A DNA stretch of 64,000 bases from Paludibacter sp. (GTDB taxonomy: Bacteria; Bacteroidota; Bacteroidia; Bacteroidales; Paludibacteraceae), in assembly GCA_028710415.1 (NCBI GenBank), contig JAQTUE010000001.1:62001-126000 (forward strand), written 5' to 3'. Below are positions 55,184-62,738 of the stretch, in pieces. The position numbers and the translations under genes were made by a program. Position 1 is the stretch's first letter. Each line of letters begins with the position of its first letter. A model generated the notes under the pieces. It saw nothing but the letters and a program-made list of their open reading frames with translations. It was not told the DNA's origin and ran no database searches.

Positions 55184-55951
55184 ATGGAAAAACTGACAAT
55201 CGTAAAGGTTGGTGGCAAAATAGTTGAAGACCCAATAAGCTTAAAACAATTACTATCTGACTTTTCAAAAATTGCCGGATATAAAGTCTTGGTACATGGA
55301 GGTGGACGATCAGCAACAGCTTTGGCCGCAAAACTGGGCATTGAAAGTAAAATGGTGAATGGCCGTCGTATTACGGATAATGATATGCTGAATGTTGTAA
55401 CCATGGTGTATGGAGGGTTGGTAAACAAACAAATCGTTGCCGGATTACAGGCTATTGATGTCAATGCATTAGGACTCACCGGAGCAGATTTAAATTATAT
55501 GCGTTCCAAAAAACGTCCGGTAACAGATATCGATTATGGTTTTGTTGGAGATGTGAAAGAAGTAAATGCCGATATTCTGGCAGAACTGATCAGCAAAGGA
55601 GTTGTGCCGGTTCTGGCTCCTCTTACCCATGATAAAGAAGGTAGCCTGCTTAATACAAATGCTGATACCATTGCCGGTGAAGCAGCCAAAGCCCTGGCAA
55701 AACACTTTGAAGTAACACTTGTCTATTGTTTTGAAAAAAAAGGTGTGCTCCTGAATGAGCAGGATGATGAAAGTGTGATACAGGAGCTTACGCATTCATT
55801 GTTCGAAAAATATGTTGCCGAAGGAATTATCCAGGGAGGTATGATCCCAAAGCTTGAAAATTCATTTGAAGCATTGAAATCAGGAGTTAAGCAAGTTGTA
55901 ATAACACGTGCCGACCAGATTTATTCAGCAAAGGGAACAACTATTTTGTAA
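55184..55951 (+). CDS. argB: N-acylglutamate kinase (acetyl- or succinyl-glutamate)
   Basis: This 255-residue amino-acid kinase phosphorylates an N-acylated glutamate. Motifs are KVGGKIVEDP, VLVHGGGRSATALAAKLG, MVNGRRITD and the C-terminal GGMIPKLENSFEALKSGV, which places substrate- and ATP-binding Lys residues as usual. Given Pro90 of the transcarbamylase in the same cluster, the natural substrate may be N-succinylglutamate; the kinase sequence alone does not decide this. The next gene starts 19 nt later. Confidence 0.94.
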   Translation: MEKLTIVKVGGKIVEDPISLKQLLSDFSKIAGYKVLVHGGGRSATALAAKLGIESKMVNGRRITDNDMLNVVTMVYGGLVNKQIVAGLQAIDVNALGLTGADLNYMRSKKRPVTDIDYGFVGDVKEVNADILAELISKGVVPVLAPLTHDKEGSLLNTNADTIAGEAAKALAKHFEVTLVYCFEKKGVLLNEQDDESVIQELTHSLFEKYVAEGIIQGGMIPKLENSFEALKSGVKQVVITRADQIYSAKGTTIL

Positions 55952-55970
55952 CTATAAAAATAATTATTAT

Positions 55971-56840
55971 ATGAAACAGCTTATTTTTTCCGGTTTGTTT
56001 TTGATGGTATTTTTCTGTTCTATATCAGCTCAGGAAGAAATTAAATTGTACAAGGATGGGCCAAAAGAATCCAATGGTATTACAGCAGTTGAAGCTAAAG
56101 ACAAAAACAGCTTTGTGACGAATATAACTGATCCACGCATGTATGCTTACATTGCTCCTAAGGAGTTGGCTACAGGAGCAGCAGTTATTATTTGCCCGGG
56201 AGGCGGGTATTCAGGTGTTTCGGTTGAAAAGGAAGGATTCAAGATTGCAAAATGGTTTAATCAATTAGGTATTTCAGCATTTGTACTTTTTTACCGAATG
56301 CCAAACGGTCATTATGAAATACCATTAAAGGATGCTCAGGTTGCTTTTCAAATCATCCATGATAATGCAAAAAAATGGAATATCAATAAGAGAAAAATAG
56401 GTGTTATGGGCTTCTCAGCAGGTGGCCATTTAGCATCAACAGTCGGGACACATTTTAATTCTAAAATAAACAGGCCTTCGTTTATGATTCTTTGTTATCC
56501 AGTTGTTACCATGAACAAAGAGACAACACATTTAGGGTCACGTACAAATTTAATCGGTAATAATCCTTCTGACGATCTTGTTAAACTTTACTCCAACGAG
56601 TTACAGGTTACTAAGAAAACACCTCCTACATTTATTGTACATAGCATTGACGATAAAACTGTTCCGATTGTAAACAGCGAGAATATGCTGAAAGCCTTAC
56701 AGGAAAAGAAAGTACCTGCCGAACTTCATAAATTTGACATTGGAGGTCATGGATTTGGTATGCTGGTACGGGGTCTTCCTGTTGATAACTGGCCGGATTT
56801 GCTTAAGACATGGTTGAAAGCTAATAAATTAATTCACTAA
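55971..56840 (+). CDS. Exported alpha/beta hydrolase (xylanase/acetylesterase-like)
   Basis: The ATG at 55971 gives 289 residues with a clean signal peptide (MKQLIFSGLFLMVFFCSISA) cleaved before QEEIK; an upstream GTG frame overlaps argB and is rejected. The mature enzyme has the esterase core: oxyanion ICPGGGYSGVS, nucleophile elbow GFSAGGHLAST, acid region HSIDDKTVPIV and catalytic His in IGGHGFGML. It resembles polysaccharide deacetylase-type esterases (AxeA/BD-FAE group) acting outside the cytoplasm. Gln at the mature N-terminus should become pyroglutamate. Why it lies inside an arginine cluster, one nucleotide before the deacylase gene, is unclear. Confidence 0.85.
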   Translation: MKQLIFSGLFLMVFFCSISAQEEIKLYKDGPKESNGITAVEAKDKNSFVTNITDPRMYAYIAPKELATGAAVIICPGGGYSGVSVEKEGFKIAKWFNQLGISAFVLFYRMPNGHYEIPLKDAQVAFQIIHDNAKKWNINKRKIGVMGFSAGGHLASTVGTHFNSKINRPSFMILCYPVVTMNKETTHLGSRTNLIGNNPSDDLVKLYSNELQVTKKTPPTFIVHSIDDKTVPIVNSENMLKALQEKKVPAELHKFDIGGHGFGMLVRGLPVDNWPDLLKTWLKANKLIH

Positions 56841-56841
56841 T

Positions 56842-57903
56842 ATGAAGTTTGAAGAAGAGACAAATGATGCAATTGCTTTGCTTCAACAACTCATAGCAAT
56901 ATCTTCAATCAGCAAAGAAGAAAAAGAAGCTGCTGATTTTCTGGAGCGATTTATTGAGATGAATGGCTATGTCGTTTCCCGAAAGGGAAATAATGTCTGG
57001 CTCTTAAGCCCGGGTTTTGATTCCTCCAGGCAAACCATTTTGCTCAATTCGCACATTGATACAGTGAAACCTGTTTCAGGATGGACCCGTAATCCATTAT
57101 CACCAACTATTGAGAATGAAAAACTGTATGGTTTAGGTAGCAATGATGCCGGAGCCAGTGTGGTCAGCCTGCTGCATGCATTCTTCTATCTTACCCGGCA
57201 ACAACAAAGCTACAACCTTATCTTTGCAGTATCATCCGAGGAAGAAATATCTGGCCAAAATGGTATTGTGAGCTTGTTGGCTGAATTACCAAAAATAGAT
57301 TTTGCAATTGTGGGCGAGCCTACCGGAATGAATCTGGCAGTAGCTGAAAAAGGATTAATGGTTCTTGATTGTACAGCAACTGGGCAGGCCGGACATGCAG
57401 CCAGGAATGAAGGTGAAAATGCAATATACAAAGCCATTACAGCTATCGATTGGTTTCGTACTTTTGAATTTAATAAGAAATCTGAACTTCTGGGGCCGGT
57501 TAAAATGACAGTTACACAGATTAATGCCGGAACGCAACATAATGTAATCCCTGATAAGTGTGCTTTTGTGGTGGATGTACGAAGCAATGAACTCTATTCT
57601 AATGAAGAACTGCTTTCTGAGATTCGCAAGCATGTAAATTGTGAAGTTCAGGCTCGTTCAACACGGTTGAGTTCAACGGCTACACCATTAGATCATCCAG
57701 TTATAAAACGAGGCCGTGAATTGAATCGTTCTGTTTTCGGTTCCCCGACATTATCCGATCAAGCTTTAATGCCATTTCCAAGTCTGAAAATGGGTCCTGG
57801 AAAATCCTCCCGCTCACATACTGCTGATGAATTTATATTATTGTCGGAGATTGGAGAAGCAATTGAAATATACATTCAATTATTGGATGGATTGAAATTA
57901 TAA
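56842..57903 (+). CDS. ArgE/DapE-family deacylase, likely N-acylcitrulline deacylase
   Basis: This 353-residue M20 metallopeptidase has the zinc-site motifs LLNSHIDTVKP, GLGSNDAGASVVS and the catalytic pair in VSSEEEISGQNG (Glu-Glu), with a dimerisation domain inserted at about residues 175-285 (GQAGHAARNEGENA). In the acylated-ornithine route of Bacteroidetes and Xanthomonadaceae, a deacylase of this family removes the acetyl or succinyl group from acylcitrulline. Position at the end of argF'-apt-argB-esterase supports this role. It starts one nucleotide after the esterase stop. Substrate (succinyl or acetyl) is inferred from the transcarbamylase. Confidence 0.88.
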   Translation: MKFEEETNDAIALLQQLIAISSISKEEKEAADFLERFIEMNGYVVSRKGNNVWLLSPGFDSSRQTILLNSHIDTVKPVSGWTRNPLSPTIENEKLYGLGSNDAGASVVSLLHAFFYLTRQQQSYNLIFAVSSEEEISGQNGIVSLLAELPKIDFAIVGEPTGMNLAVAEKGLMVLDCTATGQAGHAARNEGENAIYKAITAIDWFRTFEFNKKSELLGPVKMTVTQINAGTQHNVIPDKCAFVVDVRSNELYSNEELLSEIRKHVNCEVQARSTRLSSTATPLDHPVIKRGRELNRSVFGSPTLSDQALMPFPSLKMGPGKSSRSHTADEFILLSEIGEAIEIYIQLLDGLKL

Positions 57904-57972
57904 AAACAAATTAAACATCAATAAATAAAAATCATTTTGAAAGTTTTATTTGATGGATTGACTTAATTTTAG

Positions 57973-58010
57973 AAAGCCTTTTTGTTGTATGAAGTCCACA
58001 AAAGGGCTTT
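57973..58010. terminator. Terminator between the arginine cluster and the helicase gene
   Basis: AAAGCCTTTTTGT (57973-57985) pairs with ACAAAAGGGCTTT (57998-58010) with one G-U pair. It lies between convergent genes and has T/A-rich flanks on both sides, so it can serve both directions. Confidence 0.8.
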
Positions 58011-58023
58011 TAAAAAATGTATT

Positions 58024-60903
58024 TTATTCAATTAACTTTATGATCTCATTCACCTCCAGTTGTTTGAAGACGCCTGTTTCTGATTCAATCATGGTGTCGA
58101 ACAATTTTCTTTTTTCTTCCTGCAGTTTCAGAATCTTTTCTTCAATCGTGTTTTGAGTTATAAACTTATACACAAAAACTTTGTTTTGCTGGCCTATGCG
58201 GTGTGCCCTGTCAAAGGCCTGTGCCTCGGCTGCCGGATTCCACCATGGATCGAGTAGAAAAACATAACTGGCACGGGTAAGATTTAACCCAACTCCCCCG
58301 GCTTTTAATGATAGTAAGAATACCGGATAATCATCACTTTTTTGGAACTTCTCAACTTGCTCCTTTCTATCCTTTGTGCTGCCATCTAAATAACAATATT
58401 GAATTTTTCTTTCATCCAGGTACGTTTTGTATAGTTTTAAATGCTCTACAAACGAGCTGAATACCAATACTTTTTCGCCGGACTGTACTACGTCGACCAT
58501 CATCTGGGTTACTGTCTCAAATTTACCGGATGTTTGTGTAAAGTCTTTATCAACTAATACAGGATGATTGGCTGTCTGTCGTAGTCGAAGCAAGCCTTCC
58601 AGTAACAGGATCGGACTTAACTTGTCATTCTTACCCATTGCTTCCAGGAATCTGTCCCGGTAATTGTTGCGGGTCTGTCGGTAAAACTCCTGTTGCGATT
58701 CATTCATATAGCACGTTTGCACGATTATTGTTTTTTCAGGCAACTCTTTCAATACCGAACTCTTATTCCTTCGCAGCAGGAATGGTTTTATCAGCTTACG
58801 ATACATTTCCAGCTTCTCAGGGACTTTGCAAGCCCGTGTGAAGTGATTGATCGAACCCAGCATATTCCGGTTTATAAAGTGTGTTTGGGACCATAAATCT
58901 GTAATTGAATTTTCTAATGGGGTTCCAGTCAAAGTCAGGAACCTTTCAGCCTGTAATTCCATGCAAACCTGAGTAATGTCGGATTTTGGATTCTTTATAG
59001 CCTGTGCTTCATCCAGGATGATATAATTGAAATTCATATTCCGAAACAATTCCTTGTCTCTTCTCAAAATTGCGTAACTGGTGATAAGCAAATCGGGATT
59101 CCCGAAACATGCTGCATCTTTTGTCCTGTCAAACCCGGTATGAACATAAACTTTTAATTCCGGGCAGAACGTGTCAGCTTCATGTTGCCAGTTATATACA
59201 AGACTTGTAGGAACAACCAATAAAGAAGTCCCCCTTTCTGTTTCTTTCATCCATTGAAGCAGGCATAGCGCCTGGATTGTTTTTCCCAAGCCCATATCAT
59301 CAGCCAGACAACCGCCAAGACCTAATTCGTCCAATAAGCGTAACCAATTATAGCCTTCCAATTGATAGTTACGAAGTTGCCCCTTAAAGTTTTCAGGTAA
59401 ATTGTAATTTATATCTAATTGGTTTTCAATTAGTCGACGCATGTTTTCCTTTACAGTAAACTCGACTTTACCAAGTCGTTGAAGATCACTGGTAAGTACA
59501 ATAAACTGCTTGGCGATGACAGCTTTCCCATCTTCAAATTTGCAAAACTCAGTCAGTGAACGGAATTCATCAAACCATGCCTGTGGAATTTGGGCATACT
59601 CTCCATTGGGCAAAAGTAATTGTGATCTGTTTTGTTTGATATAATACAGGACTTGCAGAAATGGAACTTCAAATTCCCCAAACCGAACTTTCCCTTTTAT
59701 ATCAAACCAATCCCTACTTTCCTCAATTTGAATGGATATAGTCCTTTCACCAACAAAGATCCGTTGGGAGCCATTTTGTTTTTTATCGAAACGAATTTCA
59801 ACATCCAACATCTCAATTTCTTTGTAATGCTCATTGAGCCAATCTACACCTTCCAGATAAGGCATTCTTTTAACCTTCCCGTCCAGAGCAATCCCAATCT
59901 TGTTGAAATGTTCTATGTATTGTTTTTCTAATCGTTCATCCCGCTCAACATGGGTAATTAAGATAGTATCTTCAATCATGTCAAGACGGTTCAAAGCACC
60001 TGTTTTACCTGCCCAAAACCAGAAGTCCTGATATTCGAAAATTAATTCAAATACCAGGTCCTTGATGCCGGATTCGGGTTGATGATCATCAAACAGTGTA
60101 GCCTGTTTAATAACTGGAATTTCCTTAACCCTAAAGACAGCTTTTGTTAATTCGTTTACAGTAACGATATTAAATCCTTCGGTGAAAACCCTGTTTGTTG
60201 TGATTAAGGGTATGACAATTTTTTGTAAATAATCCTTAATATGCAGTGTTGGAATATGAACCACATCTTTTTTAAGAAAGGGAATTAATTTGGCCCCATC
60301 TACTTCATTGTCAAATTCATATATTTTATTGTCCAGTAGTACACGTGCTGTTTTACGGGAAATTAATGTAGCATCGTTTAGCTGAAAGTTTTTATTCTCA
60401 CAACTCAGATCCAATGAAAAGTATAATCCATCTTCTTTCTTTTCAAAGCAATAAAATACTTCAGGCATCTCAAGCTCAACATGCAACTGCTGCCACATGA
60501 ATGGAAATTTTCCCATTGGCAGAAATATCTTTTTATCAGCTACGTTTTCAAAGAAAAGATTTAAGTATTGGTTGATGTAGTCGGTAATATAATCCCTGAT
60601 ATATAATATGTCGGGATGGTTGTTTTTACCATCAAAGTATTTTTGAATAAAGCTATCCCAGGAACTTACTTTCTTTTCTTTGATTTTTGATACTATTATT
60701 TCCTTTTCCAGTTTTAAGCAGCAAGCAATCAATAATTCATCATTTGTTACAAACAGATTCCTGTATCGTTCAAGGTTTTGTTGGGTAATCTTTATAAAGC
60801 TTGTAGCAGGTTTATTTTGATCATCAATATCCATTACCACACATTCAGGGAAACAACCTAAATTGTTGTTGCTGTTTAATGTATATGCAATTCTTTGATT
60901 CAT
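58024..60903 (-). CDS. SNF2-family DNA helicase/ATPase
   Basis: This 959-residue protein has a C-terminal SNF2/RapA-like motor. Motif I is DDMGLGKTIQALCLL, motif Ia LVVPTSLVYNW, motif II DEAQAIKN, motif III LTGTPLENSI, motif V LLSLKAGGVGLNLT and motif VI QAFDRAHRIGQ. The N-terminal 450 residues lack a recognised domain (no SWIM zinc motif found) and end just before the motor. Such stand-alone bacterial SNF2 proteins may remodel RNA polymerase or DNA-bound proteins. It is the last gene of the kds operon, 9 nt after a radical SAM gene, an odd context. Confidence 0.92.
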   Translation of the reverse strand: MNQRIAYTLNSNNNLGCFPECVVMDIDDQNKPATSFIKITQQNLERYRNLFVTNDELLIACCLKLEKEIIVSKIKEKKVSSWDSFIQKYFDGKNNHPDILYIRDYITDYINQYLNLFFENVADKKIFLPMGKFPFMWQQLHVELEMPEVFYCFEKKEDGLYFSLDLSCENKNFQLNDATLISRKTARVLLDNKIYEFDNEVDGAKLIPFLKKDVVHIPTLHIKDYLQKIVIPLITTNRVFTEGFNIVTVNELTKAVFRVKEIPVIKQATLFDDHQPESGIKDLVFELIFEYQDFWFWAGKTGALNRLDMIEDTILITHVERDERLEKQYIEHFNKIGIALDGKVKRMPYLEGVDWLNEHYKEIEMLDVEIRFDKKQNGSQRIFVGERTISIQIEESRDWFDIKGKVRFGEFEVPFLQVLYYIKQNRSQLLLPNGEYAQIPQAWFDEFRSLTEFCKFEDGKAVIAKQFIVLTSDLQRLGKVEFTVKENMRRLIENQLDINYNLPENFKGQLRNYQLEGYNWLRLLDELGLGGCLADDMGLGKTIQALCLLQWMKETERGTSLLVVPTSLVYNWQHEADTFCPELKVYVHTGFDRTKDAACFGNPDLLITSYAILRRDKELFRNMNFNYIILDEAQAIKNPKSDITQVCMELQAERFLTLTGTPLENSITDLWSQTHFINRNMLGSINHFTRACKVPEKLEMYRKLIKPFLLRRNKSSVLKELPEKTIIVQTCYMNESQQEFYRQTRNNYRDRFLEAMGKNDKLSPILLLEGLLRLRQTANHPVLVDKDFTQTSGKFETVTQMMVDVVQSGEKVLVFSSFVEHLKLYKTYLDERKIQYCYLDGSTKDRKEQVEKFQKSDDYPVFLLSLKAGGVGLNLTRASYVFLLDPWWNPAAEAQAFDRAHRIGQQNKVFVYKFITQNTIEEKILKLQEEKRKLFDTMIESETGVFKQLEVNEIIKLIE

Positions 60904-60912
60904 GGCTTTTTA

Positions 60913-61761
60913 TTAAAGTAAAGTTGAAAATCCACAGGTGGAGCAAATGGGTTCAACAACCTTGCGTTGTTCAAAACCTTTTTTTATGTTTTTTGCCCGC
61001 TGTGTATCGAGAATATACGCCAGGTTTTCTGTGAAAATATCACCCAGTCTCAAGTTTGCATCTGCATCCAGACAACAGGGAACAACCTGTCCATCCGATA
61101 AAATAGCAATGTGGTCACGAAGGGCATAACAGTTTTTAGTTGTTTGTTCTCCTGTATGGGTTTCGTCTGGCCATTCAAAGCGTGGTGAACGTTGGAGGAA
61201 TATATGGTCCGATAGTTTAAGCCCGTTTCCTTTGGTTTCCTGATTCAATAACTCAGTTGAAAGGTGAAATGCCTGCCCGATTTTTTCTAAACACAGTGCA
61301 TTAAACCCCGCACTTTCCTCATTGGTAGTATTCCATAACCGTAGACAAATGTATGTATTCGCTGCCTGTTCAATAGCAAAGTTGATTGCCGATTGCATGT
61401 ATTCATTCCACTTATCCATAGGTATATTTTCTTCGGCATCATGCAACGATATGTTGATCTGCCGGATTGAATGTCTTTGCAGTATTTCTTTTTTTCGCTC
61501 TAACAGGCTCCCATTTGTGGTGATATTGATATTTAGCCCGCTGTCCCCGGCAATAGCCAGTATCTCATCCAGTTGGGGATGTAAGAGAGGTTCCCCCAAT
61601 ACATGCAGATAAATGTAATTGGTGAATGGGCGTATCTTTTCCACGATCAACCTGAATTCATCAACCGGCATAAACTTCTTAGGACGCGTTGTCTTAAAAC
61701 AAAAGCTGCAATCGAAATTGCAGCTGTTTGTTATTTCAATATATATTTTTTTGAATCTCAA
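60913..61761 (-). CDS. Radical SAM/SPASM-like protein in the kds operon
   Basis: This 282-residue enzyme has CxxxCxxC at C14, C18 and C21 (TNSCNFDCSFCF). A GEP-like motif (HVLGEPLLHPQ) and TTNGSLLERK follow. A C-terminal SPASM-type cysteine set is seen in QVVPCCLDADAN and EPICSTCGF. The family is widespread and of unknown reaction; some members mature peptides or sugars. Its ATG overlaps the kdsD stop by 4 nt, so it is translated with the Kdo genes. A role in lipid A/Kdo modification is possible by context but unsupported otherwise. Confidence 0.85.
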   Translation of the reverse strand: MRFKKIYIEITNSCNFDCSFCFKTTRPKKFMPVDEFRLIVEKIRPFTNYIYLHVLGEPLLHPQLDEILAIAGDSGLNINITTNGSLLERKKEILQRHSIRQINISLHDAEENIPMDKWNEYMQSAINFAIEQAANTYICLRLWNTTNEESAGFNALCLEKIGQAFHLSTELLNQETKGNGLKLSDHIFLQRSPRFEWPDETHTGEQTTKNCYALRDHIAILSDGQVVPCCLDADANLRLGDIFTENLAYILDTQRAKNIKKGFEQRKVVEPICSTCGFSTLL

Positions 61762-62738
61762 TGTGTCAGGTTTCGAAAATCTATTATGTTATGAATGGAT
61801 AGAATGCCAACAACGGTATCGGTATTGTCTACGACGGTCAGGGTAGTGATTTTATTCACATCCATCATCTCAAGTGCCTCAGTCAATAATTCATCCTGGT
61901 CAATCTTTTTAAACCCATGGGTCATGAAGTCTGCTGCTGAGAGCAGTTTAATTTCATCAAACCGCTGAATAGCACGTCGTATGTCCCCATCGGTTATAAT
62001 CCCGATGGCTTGTTCGTTTTGGTCAAACACCATGGTCATTCCTAGGCGTTTATTGCTCACTTCGTAAATAATATCTTTGAAAAGAGTCGTTTCATAAACT
62101 TTTGGTATATCCGTAAACATCTCATCTTTTACCTGGGAAATTAATCTTCTTCCTAAAGCTCCTCCCGGATGATATAGCGCATAGTTTTCTGCTTTAAACC
62201 CGCGACGTTCCATCAGGCAAATGGTCAATGCATCTCCCAACACCAACGTGGCTGTTGTGGATGTTGTCGGGGCTAATCCCAGCGGGCAAGCTTCTTTTGA
62301 TACACTCACGTTCAAAACCAAAGAAACTTCTTTGGCAAGAACTGATTTGGGGTTTCCTGTCATGGCAATCAATGAGCAACCAATTTTCTTTAACGGGGCA
62401 ACTATATTTATAATTTCTGTCGAACTTCCACTATTAGAAATCAAAAGGACAATGTCATTTTTACTGACCATTCCCAGATCACCATGCATAGCCTCAGCTG
62501 CATTTACAAAGATTGAAGGAGTACCTGTTGAAGCCAGGGATGAAGATATTTTATGGCCAATAATTCCGGTCTTGCCAATGCCCATTATGACCAGCTTACC
62601 CTTTGAAGCGTAAATCATTTCAACTACTTCGTTCATTTCCGGTCCTATCTTATCGGCCAACTTCTGTAGTTCGGCAATTTCAAGGTTGAATATTTCTTTG
62701 CTTCGTGCTATAAAGTCCATTTGTAATTTTTTCGTCAA
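61758..62738 (-). CDS. kdsD: D-arabinose-5-phosphate isomerase, SIS + two CBS domains
   Basis: This 326-residue protein converts ribulose-5-phosphate to arabinose-5-phosphate, the first step toward Kdo. The SIS domain (about residues 20-200) contains [23 protein letters not shown] and [11 protein letters not shown], with the catalytic SNSGSS segment. Two CBS domains follow ([31 protein letters not shown]). It overlaps the upstream KdsA-KdsC fusion gene by 4 nt and the downstream radical SAM gene by 4 nt. All Kdo-8-phosphate steps thus lie in one operon. Confidence 0.95.
   Translation of the reverse strand: MTKKLQMDFIARSKEIFNLEIAELQKLADKIGPEMNEVVEMIYASKGKLVIMGIGKTGIIGHKISSSLASTGTPSIFVNAAEAMHGDLGMVSKNDIVLLISNSGSSTEIINIVAPLKKIGCSLIAMTGNPKSVLAKEVSLVLNVSVSKEACPLGLAPTTSTTATLVLGDALTICLMERRGFKAENYALYHPGGALGRRLISQVKDEMFTDIPKVYETTLFKDIIYEVSNKRLGMTMVFDQNEQAIGIITDGDIRRAIQRFDEIKLLSAADFMTHGFKKIDQDELLTEALEMMDVNKITTLTVVDNTDTVVGILSIHNIIDFRNLTH

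Noticed and set aside
55908..55970. Upstream start for the exported esterase
   Set aside because: It overlaps the end of argB, and the signal peptide begins exactly at the ATG at 55971.
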